Shown piece after piece: positions 46,023-54,670 of a DNA stretch of 64,000 nucleotides. The position numbers and the translations under genes are program-made. How positions within the stretch are numbered: the first letter of the stretch is position 1; every line of letters begins with the position of its first letter. The stretch covers positions 21,647-85,646 of the forward strand of contig CALUKE010000010.1 in assembly GCA_944321165.1 (NCBI GenBank), written 5' to 3'. The stretch comes from an uncultured Odoribacter sp. (GTDB lineage Bacteria > Bacteroidota > Bacteroidia > Bacteroidales > Marinifilaceae). Below the pieces are notes generated by a model. It had not been told where the DNA came from. It made no database searches and saw only the letters and a list, made by a program, of their open reading frames with translations.

Positions 46023-46853
46023 TCAACTGTTCATTTCCCGTGCATAATCTTCGGGATAATGGAAGTCCAGACTGCCGTTTTCGGGTTCGTCAATGGGAAT
46101 CAGCGTCTTTGACGGATCGACCTTGAAGTTCTTTATGGTCGCTATATCCGTGTCGGCAAACTCACGTGGAAAAAGGGTCTTGATAAAATTGGCACGGTTG
46201 TCCCCGTTGTAGTATTTCTTGTACATGAAACGCTCGGAGATGTTCCACACGAAATGGCGGAGCGGAATGTTGGTAATCTCCCGGGTCAGCCGTCCTGTTA
46301 TCGGCTTGGGCTTGTAGCTGTGAAGGCACATCCACTTGTTGACCTCGGCACAGATATGGTTGACGGTCTCCTTGTCGGCAATACGGGGCATGACGAAGTG
46401 GATGTACTCCATGACCATGCGGATCCGTTCCGCCTCTTCCTGCTTCTGTCTGTCCTCATAGCTGGCACGGTTCTTTTCGTGCAGTTCCGGGGCAATGGCA
46501 ATCTCTACCGGTTTTATATCCGGGATTGCTTCCCCGTTTGTCGGTATCGGTGTCGGAGCTGCAGGTTCATTCGCATCCTGTGGCTGTTCTTCCTGAGCCT
46601 TTATGATTCCGGCAGATGCCTTTTTCTTGCCGGACTTGAGTTTCCAGATCTCGTATGAGTCGAAAATGACCGTCTGGAAAGAGAGATAGAACAGCCAGCC
46701 GAGAATGTTGCTGCATACAAAGACTATCAACCTTACAAAATTGTCCTGATTGAAACTTGCGGAGACAATCAGTGTGATAAAAAAGGAAATCAGGCAGATG
46801 GCAACGCCGATGAATCCCAGAATGATGTATTTGTCCTTTATCGTTGGTTCCAT
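46023..46853 (-). CDS. membrane protein of the mobilizable element, function unknown
   Basis: 276 residues. Two membrane helices lie near the N-terminus (IILGFIGVAICLISFFITLIV and a second about residues 39-62), followed by a charged linker and a soluble C-terminal domain with a tryptophan-containing helix pattern. I do not recognise a domain. Similar position to membrane accessory proteins in Bacteroides mobilizable elements. Confidence 0.7.
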   Translation of the reverse strand: MEPTIKDKYIILGFIGVAICLISFFITLIVSASFNQDNFVRLIVFVCSNILGWLFYLSFQTVIFDSYEIWKLKSGKKKASAGIIKAQEEQPQDANEPAAPTPIPTNGEAIPDIKPVEIAIAPELHEKNRASYEDRQKQEEAERIRMVMEYIHFVMPRIADKETVNHICAEVNKWMCLHSYKPKPITGRLTREITNIPLRHFVWNISERFMYKKYYNGDNRANFIKTLFPREFADTDIATIKNFKVDPSKTLIPIDEPENGSLDFHYPEDYAREMNS

Positions 46854-47037
46854 ATCGTTTTTTTCGGTTATTACTTGTAACTGTCAGGTCTTTGCAAATT
46901 TAATGGTATTCTTCCAATTATTGCTCATTAGCCTTGGTTGGCGGTTTCTTTTTCAATGTTTTTCACCAAAAGTCCGGAATCATACCAAAATATCATACGA
47001 TAATGACTTTTTAAGGAATGGTGCCATCAGAAACAGA

Positions 47038-47073
47038 GGGAGCGGTTAAAGCCTTCACGCAATAACCGCTCCC
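47038..47073 (-). terminator. hairpin downstream of the integrase
   Basis: GGGAGCGGTTA (47038-47048) and TAACCGCTCCC (47063-47073) form a perfect 11-bp stem 23 nt past the integrase stop. No T-run follows, so termination strength is uncertain. Confidence 0.6.
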
Positions 47074-47095
47074 CCCTGAATACCCTGAAACAGGC

Positions 47096-48214
47096 CTATG
47101 TCTCCTTGCGTTTCAGGGTTATCTTGTCCACCACGTCACACATCTGCTGTGCAGCCATCTTGGAATAGATCTGTGTGGTGGTAATGTTCTTGTGTCCCAG
47201 ACAGGCTTGTATGACAGCCATGTCCGTACCCATTTCCACGTGCAGGCTTCCGAATGAATGCCGGGTGCAATGGAAGGTTATCTTCTTGGTTATGCCTGCC
47301 GCCGACAGCCAACGCTTCAGGGGACCCTGCAGCATCTTGTCCTTGAAGCCCTCGAAGATTAGCCCTTCATGCCGCTCCCCGAGCAGTCCGTAGGCTTCAT
47401 CGCTGATGGGATTGTGTACGATCTGCTTCGTCTTCTGCATACGGGTGGTAACGAACATCTTGCCGTTGGTGTACGGCTGTATCTGCTGCCAGGTAAGCTG
47501 CCTGATGTCGCTCTTTCTCAATCCCGTCAGGCAGGCGAAAAGGAAAGCCTTTTTCAGAACCTCTTCCTCGCATGGCGTTTCGGCAAGCCGTATCAGTTCC
47601 TCCTGGCTCAGATGCTCCCTCATGGTGGGAATACTCTCGATACGATCCAGAAAGCCGTTGGGATTCTCCTTTATCTTCCTGTCACGGTAGGCCGTATGCA
47701 GGACGGCACGGAAAGCTGACCAGTAGCCTGCCGCAGAATTGATATGCAGCTTTTGGTTGGTGTGTATGGTCTGGGGAGCGTTCAGCAGGTACTCCATGAA
47801 CTTGCGGCACAGGTCCACGTCCACCTCTTCAAAGGTACATTTGCCGCCCACGAACCGCTCGAAGTGCTTGTAGACGTGCTGCCACTTGATATTCCTCCTG
47901 TCTGCCAGTTCCTTGAAGTAGGCGAGGAAATCCCCTTTCATCCTGGCCTTGTCAAAGAAGCCGTTGTTCTCGTTGAAGATGGCTTCGTAACGCCTGTTGC
48001 GGAGTATCTCCGCCTTCTTCATCATGCGTGCGTTGAAGTCACGCTCCTGCTGGTTGGCAGGTTTGGCAAAAATATAAATACCCAGAGCTTCACGTGTGAT
48101 CACTTTCATGGTGGTGTTGTCACGGTAGCCGGGATAATAGTCCAGACACAGCGAATACTGTGTACCGTTCTTGATCTTGCGCTTGCGCAAGGTTACTGTC
48201 TTGCATTTACTCAT
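47096..48214 (-). CDS. tyrosine recombinase (integrase)
   Basis: 372 residues. N-terminal arm-binding region, SAM-like core-binding domain (about 90-190) and catalytic domain with R233 (TGLRKSD), H315 and R318 (HCTRH), H341 (LGHKNITTTQIY) and nucleophile Y350. All catalytic residues are present, so it is probably active. It would integrate and excise the 14.4-kb element at the susD junctions. Confidence 0.95.
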   Translation of the reverse strand: MSKCKTVTLRKRKIKNGTQYSLCLDYYPGYRDNTTMKVITREALGIYIFAKPANQQERDFNARMMKKAEILRNRRYEAIFNENNGFFDKARMKGDFLAYFKELADRRNIKWQHVYKHFERFVGGKCTFEEVDVDLCRKFMEYLLNAPQTIHTNQKLHINSAAGYWSAFRAVLHTAYRDRKIKENPNGFLDRIESIPTMREHLSQEELIRLAETPCEEEVLKKAFLFACLTGLRKSDIRQLTWQQIQPYTNGKMFVTTRMQKTKQIVHNPISDEAYGLLGERHEGLIFEGFKDKMLQGPLKRWLSAAGITKKITFHCTRHSFGSLHVEMGTDMAVIQACLGHKNITTTQIYSKMAAQQMCDVVDKITLKRKET

Positions 48215-48354
48215 ATTGATGATGTTTTAATGGGTTGTACATTTCCGGAGGTGTCTCCGTGTTCACGGTAGCAAAGGAACAACGTGAAACAACCGTGAAT
48301 ACCTCCACGGCAATCATTTTGAAATAATTTTTCGGTAATAGCGGTTGTTTGCGG

Positions 48355-49290
48355 TTATTTGTTCCTTTCAGCCATGACACGCTCCACGTCGGAGCGCAGA
48401 AGCAGGTTCTTCACGCCGACCTTTATCTTTTCGATGTGCTTCACCTTGACGATATGGCAGATGTTGGCGGAGGAAAGCCCGTAAATCTGCCGGACCTGTT
48501 CCACGGTGTAATAACGCTCGTCGTTCACAAGGTCGGTTCTGCGGAGTTCGTCCAGATGGGACTTGGAGTAATAGGTGCGGCCGTATTCTCTTTTGGTCGG
48601 TATCCTGTGCCGGTAGGCGTATGCCCGGAGTGCGGCAGGCTTCATGCCGAACTGCTCTTCCGCTTCTTCGGTCAGGAGCCAGTCGGTAATACTGTCAATA
48701 TCAACTGCCACACCGAAGAACTCGTCAACATGCTTCTTGCTGTAATAGTTCTTTCCTGCGATGCGGCAGATGGGGATGCGGTTGCGTTTGGCGGTGGTAT
48801 AGAGCCATGACTGCTTGACCTTATAAAGGGACATCACCTCTTCACCGGAATAGAAGTCCAAAATCTCATCGCCTCCCTTTTCCCTTTTTTCTTTTTTGCC
48901 CGGAAAGGAAGATGAAGCGGATTTTTTCGGTGTGGAAGTGCTGCCGGGCAGGATGCGGTGGTAGGGATTTCCCTCCAGCATCCGCTCGATGTCGGCTCTG
49001 CGGATGAATGCCATGCGGTTGCTGATGCGTGAGGCTTTCAGCTTGCCCATGGCTACAAGTTTATAGATGTACTGTCGGGAACAGCCCATGAGTATGGCTG
49101 CTTTGGAAAAGGTGAGATACTCCTGATGCTGTATCTCCATGATTGGCCGGACGGCCTTGAAGAGGTTGTTCTTCTGTGTCATTCTGGCTCGCCGGGCTTC
49201 CGCCTGACAAGCCTCGCTGCAATACCTTTGCATTCCGCTGCGGGTTACAAAGGACTTGCCGCAAAAACTGCATTTTCGGGTTGCTTTCAT
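48355..49290 (-). CDS. DNA-binding protein with zinc knuckle and four excisionase-type HTH units
   Basis: 311 residues. A CXXC-type zinc finger (CSFCGKSF ... RYCSEAC, residues 4-25) is followed by four similar HTH units of the MerR/excisionase type: LTFSKAAILMGCSRQYIYKLV, GEEVMSLYKVKQSWLYTTAKR, EEAEEQFGMKPAALRAYAYRH and VEQVRQIYGLSSANICHIVKV, each ending in a short strand and a helix. Encoded 140 nt upstream of the integrase in the same direction. Likely architectural or directionality factor binding repeated sites at the element end. Confidence 0.8.
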   Translation of the reverse strand: MKATRKCSFCGKSFVTRSGMQRYCSEACQAEARRARMTQKNNLFKAVRPIMEIQHQEYLTFSKAAILMGCSRQYIYKLVAMGKLKASRISNRMAFIRRADIERMLEGNPYHRILPGSTSTPKKSASSSFPGKKEKREKGGDEILDFYSGEEVMSLYKVKQSWLYTTAKRNRIPICRIAGKNYYSKKHVDEFFGVAVDIDSITDWLLTEEAEEQFGMKPAALRAYAYRHRIPTKREYGRTYYSKSHLDELRRTDLVNDERYYTVEQVRQIYGLSSANICHIVKVKHIEKIKVGVKNLLLRSDVERVMAERNK

Positions 49291-49653
49291 ACTGCTTTAT
49301 CGTTTACTGGTTCATTTCTTCAATCCTGTATTCCTGAAGTGGTGAACGGATGTAAACGGCAGTCAACGGTTGTCGCCTTTCTACACGATGTGACCATCGA
49401 TGAATGTCGGGGCGGATATTGTCGCTTGTCGTAAACGGTTGTAAACCCTTGTCAACTGTCTGCACGGTGTGACAAAAAACAAGCCCCGCAAATTCTCCAC
49501 GTCAGAAATACGTCTCAAAAATATGTGGAAATTTGGGAAACATCAAAAAGCAGCCGAAAAGTGTTAATTTTTAGAATGTATTGATAATTAAATATTTATG
49601 CTTGGATATTTCTGATTGTTTTTGGTTGTTCTACGATTCTAAATACTAAAACA
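49291..49653. other. right end region of the element with repeated motifs, no gene
   Basis: No coding frame is convincing. Repeated motifs are seen: TGTAAACGG (49351-49359), GTCAACGGTTGT (49362-49373), GTAAACGGTTGTAAACCC (49431-49448) and GTCAACTG (49451-49458). CGATGTGAC and CGGTGTGAC each follow a GTCAAC motif. They look like arm-type sites for the integrase or HTH protein. The last 150 bases are AT-rich without recognisable signals. Confidence 0.5.
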
Positions 49654-49695
49654 GAACAGAATCCCTTGGCGAAAGAACGTCACCCTTCTTTGTAG
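49654..49695 (+). pseudogene. stranded 3' end of susD at the right junction
   Basis: Reading from 49654 gives EQNPLAKERHPSL and a TAG at 49693-49695, which resembles a SusD C-terminus. It continues the frame broken at 35301 (ERNP). The next operon gene begins 25 nt later, normal operon spacing. There is no start codon, so it is not a gene by itself. Confidence 0.65.
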
Positions 49696-49720
49696 TCATT
49701 AACGAATAAAAGAAAGAAAT

Positions 49721-50710
49721 ATGAAGAATAGATTTTTATACCTGTTTTTTGCCGGCTTGGTATTGGCGTTGGTGATTACGGCTTGCCATGACGAGGAGAA
49801 ATTGTTGCCTTTGGAACACAAGGCGGATTTTGTAAAGACCTTTCCGGAAGGAGATAATGCCTGGGATCGTGATTTGGTGGAAATTGCCGACCGTTTCGGG
49901 GTGAAATGCATTTGTGACGATCTGACGTTTGAGGATATTTCCAAAGCTTGGGTTGCTACCAGCGGAGAATATGTGGGAGAAGGATTGCCGAAAGACAGTA
50001 TCCGTCTGAAACAGCTGTACACCCGTTTTATGAAAGAGCATGTGTTTGCATTCTTGAATCCTGATTATACAAAGGGTGTATTGCCCAATTACATCTATTT
50101 CGCATATCGTTATTTGTCGAAGTATGATGTGTTGTTGGAGCCAAAACCGGATTGGTATCAGCATGTCAAGAGTAATTACAATGGGATGGGCTTCTGGCTG
50201 TTTTGTTGGGCTACCGGTGAATTTCCCGGATTTTTCGGAGTTTCAACAACTGTTAACATGTTTACGAAACCGGCTGATATAAGAAAAGAGCGTGAGAATA
50301 TTTTGAAAGAAATTTTGAAACGCATGGTAGATGCCGGGAATATAGAAGTGCCGGTTGAGTTTTTTAATGAATTTGATTATAAAACGGAAATAATGTGGTG
50401 GCCCAATCAGGTGGGAGAGCTTAATTATTATAAAAGACGTGGTTTCCCGGAACAGTTGTTGACCCGGCCGTATCCAAGTGCAGGATCGGATTTGATGATG
50501 GTGAGCCAAACGAGCCCTACGTTGAATTTTGTGGCTTATCTGTGTCTGGCATTGCGTTATCCGGCGGAGGTGATAGAGGAAAATTATAAAGATTTTGATA
50601 AAGTTATTGAATATTACTACTTTACGGTAGATTATATGAAAAAACAATATGATATGGATCTGACCCTGGTGGCTGAAGAGGTAACAGAGGATTTGGATGC
50701 CGGATTGTAA
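49721..50710 (+). CDS. substrate-import-associated metallohydrolase-like lipoprotein without HExxH
   Basis: 329 residues, lipobox ITAC. Its position after susD and the opening (DRDLVEIADRFGVKCICDDLTF) resemble the zinc-metallohydrolase lipoproteins that accompany SusCD in Bacteroidales. However, no HExxH zinc motif is present; the middle has FWLFCWATGEFPGFFGVSTT instead. It may be a non-catalytic, substrate-binding relative. Original first gene after susD in locus C, now 14.4 kb from it. Family assignment is tentative. Confidence 0.6.
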   Translation: MKNRFLYLFFAGLVLALVITACHDEEKLLPLEHKADFVKTFPEGDNAWDRDLVEIADRFGVKCICDDLTFEDISKAWVATSGEYVGEGLPKDSIRLKQLYTRFMKEHVFAFLNPDYTKGVLPNYIYFAYRYLSKYDVLLEPKPDWYQHVKSNYNGMGFWLFCWATGEFPGFFGVSTTVNMFTKPADIRKERENILKEILKRMVDAGNIEVPVEFFNEFDYKTEIMWWPNQVGELNYYKRRGFPEQLLTRPYPSAGSDLMMVSQTSPTLNFVAYLCLALRYPAEVIEENYKDFDKVIEYYYFTVDYMKKQYDMDLTLVAEEVTEDLDAGL

Positions 50711-51766
50711 ATGATAAAATCAAGCGGAGGTATGTTGAAAAGTATATGGATTGTGTTTGCCCTGTTATTGGGTTCTGTACTGACATGCGAGGCCCGTTTT
50801 CAGCTGAGGGGAAAGTTGCAGTTACTTCGTCCGACGGAGATCGTTGTGGAAGACCTGAATGGACAGGAAATTGTTCGTTGTGCTGTGAAAAGTGGGCAAA
50901 GTTTTAAGAGTAAATCTCTGGATATCGTGCCTGATTTGTATAAAATAAAATTGGGAAAAATGGAGCAATATCTGGTATTGAATAATAAACCTCTGGAATT
51001 TAGCGGTTTCCTGAATGAAGATGATGAAAAGCAGGGGAATCTTTCATTGAAAGGAGCGGAGTGGATGGAAGAGTTTACTGCGGTTCGTCAGGATTTTATG
51101 AAAGACCGGAATGCTGCAATGGCAACCTTGCTGCGTCTGGGACAACCCGATTCTGGGGTAACACCATTGGTGGCTTTATCGGTCGTTTACCTCGGAGATT
51201 TGTTCCTGGATCGGATTTATGAGCCACTGGCTGATTTGATAAAGGTGATGCCTCATGAGGTGAAAGAGAGTTTGATATACCAGAAAATAGCCGAAAAGGC
51301 GAAGCAGTATGCGGCTTTTGGCATCGGTTTGCCGGCATTTGATTTTACCTTGCAGGATGCGAATGGACAATCCTATTCTTTGTCGGATTTTCGGGGTAAG
51401 ATCGTTTTACTCGATTTTTGGGCGTCTTGGTGTGGACCGTGTCGGTTAGAAATGAAATCTCTTCACAGAATATATGATGAAATCAAAGGTGAGGATTTGC
51501 AGTTTATCAGTATTTCATTGGATAGCAAGCGTGAAGCCTGGCTGAAAGCCAAAGCAGAGGACGGTATGCCTTGGTTGTCATTGTGGGAAGGATTGGATAC
51601 CTCGGATAAAGGTGATGCCTTTCAAGAATCGAAGTTGCGGGAAAATTACGGTTTTTTACAAATTCCCTTTATTGTGTTGATCGATAAGGAGGGGCGTACC
51701 GTGAAACGTTTTCTGAGAGGGGAGGATGTACGTACAGAGATAGAAAAACTAAGGGAGATTTATTAA
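50711..51766 (+). CDS. TlpA-family thiol-disulfide protein (locus C)
   Basis: 351 residues. Signal peptide ending near TCEA, a DUF4369-like N-terminal part (RGKLQLLRPTEIVVEDL), helical middle and redoxin domain with WASWCGPC (cysteines 241 and 244). The ATG directly follows the previous stop, so translation is coupled; an ATG at 50732 preceded by GGAGG is an alternative. Envelope disulfide reductase of the locus. Confidence 0.88.
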   Translation: MIKSSGGMLKSIWIVFALLLGSVLTCEARFQLRGKLQLLRPTEIVVEDLNGQEIVRCAVKSGQSFKSKSLDIVPDLYKIKLGKMEQYLVLNNKPLEFSGFLNEDDEKQGNLSLKGAEWMEEFTAVRQDFMKDRNAAMATLLRLGQPDSGVTPLVALSVVYLGDLFLDRIYEPLADLIKVMPHEVKESLIYQKIAEKAKQYAAFGIGLPAFDFTLQDANGQSYSLSDFRGKIVLLDFWASWCGPCRLEMKSLHRIYDEIKGEDLQFISISLDSKREAWLKAKAEDGMPWLSLWEGLDTSDKGDAFQESKLRENYGFLQIPFIVLIDKEGRTVKRFLRGEDVRTEIEKLREIY

Positions 51767-51779
51767 TAATATTAAAATA

Positions 51780-53516
51780 ATGACTTGTATGAAAAAAACG
51801 TTGAGTTTATTGTGCGGAATTATATTGTCGGGAGGAGCTCTTGTGGCTCAGGACTATACATTGAAAGAGAATTGGCAGAACGGTTCTTTTGAGGAGGAAG
51901 GGGTTTATGGAGCAGAGGTGGATCGAGCCTTGGAGTTCCTGGGAGGCAAAAAAGCGAAACATCGTTCGATTGTTGCAATCATCGGGGAGGGAATTGATAC
52001 GGAACATAAAGCATTTAAGAATTATTTGTGGAAAAATCCGAAAGAAAAACCGGACGGAAAAGATAACGATGGAAATGGGTTGGTGGACGATATTCATGGG
52101 TGGAATTTTATCGGTAGTAAGGATGGGTCGGTCATGGAAAATTTGATGAAGGAAGGAGATCGTGAATGGCTGAGAATGAAAGATAAATATGGTGATCTGA
52201 TTTTTGACGGGAAAAACTATTACAAATACGAGAATGGACAACGTGTTCAGGTGGCTGCCCCTGAGGATATGGAAGAATATGCATATTATCGAAATCTGAT
52301 AATAAATTATGAAACCTCCCTGGGCTCCGCATATGCGGGACTTATTTTTTCATATGAGATACAGCGTTATGCGAAAATCTTTTTCGATCGGATGCGAGAA
52401 AAATTTCCAGATCAGGAAAAGTATTCATTGAATGATTTCAAGGAGGTAAATCCGGTAGAATCCTTTTCGAACGAAAAAGACAGCCTGGAAATGTTGGTGT
52501 ATTCTGTGATGATGATGGGAATGAATTTTAATGAATCTAAATATAAACAGAGCGGCAAGGAGTTGGAGGATCTTTCTTCATTGATAGAGTATTATGAAGG
52601 GGATGGAATCGTGAAAGCCGCAGAGGAATCTTGGAACGGATATTTGAAGTCTAACGGAAACGATGAGCGTGCAACGTATATTGGGGATGATCCTTATGAT
52701 ATCAATGACCGGGGATATGGAAATAATGTGCATTTGTTGTCAAATTCTGCCGGGGGAACGGTCGCTGCCGGAATAATTGCCGGGAAACGGGACAGAAAGG
52801 GACGAAACAATCCGATTTGTGAAAATGCGGAGATTATGACTTTGAATGTGTTGAATAACGGAGGAGAACCTTATATGAAAGATATGGCATTGGCAATCCG
52901 TTATGCCGTGGAGCATGGTGCAGATATCATTTTATGCGGATTGCAACAGACAGTATATCCTCCCAAGCAACGGATTTGGGTGGAAGAAGCATTGAAGTTG
53001 GCAGAAGAAAAAGGAGTTTTGGTGATTTTTACCGTCGGTGAATATGCTGCTGATTTAGGCGATTTTACATTTTATCCCAATCGTTTCCTGACCACTCCGG
53101 AATTAACGAATTTCATGGTAGTCGCCCCTTCGAATGAACAGGGCAATCCGTTTATCAAGTCAAATTTTGGAGACAAGGAGGTAGATTTGTTTGCGCCTGC
53201 CAAGAATATTTATTCTACCTATATGGGGGATTCTTATCGTTTTAATGATGGAGCCTTTTTGTCCGGGGCCGTAGTTGCAGGGGTGGCTGCCCTGATAAAA
53301 GCTTATTATCCGGAGTTGACCGGAACTCAAATTCGGAATCTCTTGAATGAAAATGTAACCTCGCGGGCCGGCGTTGAAGTGGAAAAAATGTTTATGAGTG
53401 AGGATGGAAAACAGAAACAGGATGTTTATTTATTTGATGAACTGTGTTTATCCAAGGGTATTGTAAATGCTTATAAGGCTATTCAGGCTGCAGATGCATG
53501 GGTGGGCAACAAATGA
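51780..53516 (+). CDS. subtilase-fold (S8) protein lacking the catalytic triad
   Basis: 578 residues with signal peptide (cleavage near VAQ). The fold of Bacteroidetes S8 peptidases is clear: RSIVAIIGEGIDTEHKAF, DDIHGWNFIG, a large helical insertion (about 120-300), GGTVAAGIIAG, and SGAVVAGVAALIKAYYPEL. But Asp of VAVID is Gly69, the HGTH histidine is replaced (AGGTV), and Ser of GTSMAAP is Phe (GAFLSGA). All three catalytic residues are missing, so it is probably a peptide-binding pseudopeptidase. In operon with protease-like genes. ATG at 51789 is an alternative start. Confidence 0.85.
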   Translation: MTCMKKTLSLLCGIILSGGALVAQDYTLKENWQNGSFEEEGVYGAEVDRALEFLGGKKAKHRSIVAIIGEGIDTEHKAFKNYLWKNPKEKPDGKDNDGNGLVDDIHGWNFIGSKDGSVMENLMKEGDREWLRMKDKYGDLIFDGKNYYKYENGQRVQVAAPEDMEEYAYYRNLIINYETSLGSAYAGLIFSYEIQRYAKIFFDRMREKFPDQEKYSLNDFKEVNPVESFSNEKDSLEMLVYSVMMMGMNFNESKYKQSGKELEDLSSLIEYYEGDGIVKAAEESWNGYLKSNGNDERATYIGDDPYDINDRGYGNNVHLLSNSAGGTVAAGIIAGKRDRKGRNNPICENAEIMTLNVLNNGGEPYMKDMALAIRYAVEHGADIILCGLQQTVYPPKQRIWVEEALKLAEEKGVLVIFTVGEYAADLGDFTFYPNRFLTTPELTNFMVVAPSNEQGNPFIKSNFGDKEVDLFAPAKNIYSTYMGDSYRFNDGAFLSGAVVAGVAALIKAYYPELTGTQIRNLLNENVTSRAGVEVEKMFMSEDGKQKQDVYLFDELCLSKGIVNAYKAIQAADAWVGNK

Positions 53517-54670
53517 TTATAATGATGAAAAAGAGTATATGCTGTTTATTATTGATATGTTTTTCTGTTCTGGGGTATTCTCAAAAATTGACAGGATCTT
53601 TCCCGTATGAAATGGTGGGAGATAAAATGATTGTGAATGTAAAGATCAATGGAATAGAAAAGCGTTTCGTTTTCGACACGGGGGCCAGGCTTTGCAGTGT
53701 CAGTCGTGAGGTGGTCCGGGAATTGGGATTACAGGATACTTTGGTGCAGCAAGTGGTGGATGCCAATAATCACCAGACAGAAAGCCGAATGGTGATTCTT
53801 GATAACGTGGAATTTTCCGGGATGGTTATGAACTTTCAGGGTTTCAGGGCCTTGGTGATGGAAAACAATATCTTTGAATGTTTTGGGGCAGATGGATTGA
53901 TTGGCAGTGAATTACTGGCTCAGACAATCCTGGAAATCAATGGGGCTGAAAAGAAAATCACCCTTACTTCGGCTGAACGGGCTCCAAAAGTTTCGCTGAG
54001 AGAGAGTTGTAATTTTGTGAAATCCGGAGTGATGCCAATCGTTGAGACTCTGTGGGACAATATGAGTGTTCCTGTGTTGTTTGACAGCGGTTTCGGGGGA
54101 TTTTTGAAGATGCGTCCGGAAGATTATGAAGCTTGTTCTTCGGTGCTGGAAGTATTGGCTGAAGGAACTCAGGAAGGTTCTATTAGTATCGGAGGAAAAG
54201 CGGAGAATCGTTTATCCCGTCGAGTAAAGATTTCTTCTTTCAGGATCTGTATGGCAACTTTTACCGATGCCGTGGTTGAAACAGCTTCTGCTCCCTATTC
54301 ATTATTGGGAATGAAATTGTTGGATTATGGGAAAGTAACCATTGATTATCCTCGTATGCGTTTTTATTATGAACCTTACGGACGGGATGTGAAATTGGAA
54401 GCCCCCTTGAATGATTACACTTTGAAAGTATCTTCAAAGGGGGATATTGTGGTAGCCGGTGTTTGGAGTACTGAAACTTCTGGAATACAGCCCGGAGATG
54501 AGGTGTTGAAAATAAATGGTAAACCGGCAGGAACCTATGACTTTTGCGAAAGTATAACAACCGGTTTGAAAGATTTGCAACAAAGGAGCAAAAATGTACT
54601 TGAGATAAAAACCGCCGATGGTATAAAGAAAGTAGTCTATAAGTATAACAAGAAAAAAGGGAAGAAATGA
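53513..54670 (+). CDS. exported aspartic-protease-like protein with PDZ domain
   Basis: About 385 residues with a signal peptide (ending GYSQ). Two retropepsin-like halves: FVFDTGARLCSVS (D55) and VLFDSGFGGFLKM, with a conserved GLIGSELL between. A C-terminal PDZ domain follows (VVAGVWSTETSGIQPGDEVLKINGKPAG). Both DTG-type motifs are intact, so it may be an active periplasmic or surface peptidase. The ATG at 53513 overlaps the preceding stop; 53522 or 53525 are alternatives. Confidence 0.82.
   Translation: MIIMMKKSICCLLLICFSVLGYSQKLTGSFPYEMVGDKMIVNVKINGIEKRFVFDTGARLCSVSREVVRELGLQDTLVQQVVDANNHQTESRMVILDNVEFSGMVMNFQGFRALVMENNIFECFGADGLIGSELLAQTILEINGAEKKITLTSAERAPKVSLRESCNFVKSGVMPIVETLWDNMSVPVLFDSGFGGFLKMRPEDYEACSSVLEVLAEGTQEGSISIGGKAENRLSRRVKISSFRICMATFTDAVVETASAPYSLLGMKLLDYGKVTIDYPRMRFYYEPYGRDVKLEAPLNDYTLKVSSKGDIVVAGVWSTETSGIQPGDEVLKINGKPAGTYDFCESITTGLKDLQQRSKNVLEIKTADGIKKVVYKYNKKKGKK

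Larger units (their letters stand above)
35290..49669. mobile_element. integrative mobilizable element inserted in susD
   Basis: The ends are imperfect direct repeats: GAACGAAATCCTTGG (35290-35304) and GAACAGAATCCCTTGG (49654-49669). In between are a tyrosine integrase, excisionase-like and multi-HTH proteins, replication-type ATPase and Toprim proteins, a MobV relaxase with likely oriT, and cargo at the left side. No type IV secretion genes are present, so transfer would need a helper. The repeats differ in the middle, as in Bacteroides elements whose recombinases tolerate heterology between the cut sites. The boundaries are inferred from the split susD. Confidence 0.75.

Noticed and set aside
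51780..53516. Annotation as an active S8 serine peptidase
   Set aside because: The fold matches, but the Asp, His and Ser positions are all substituted.
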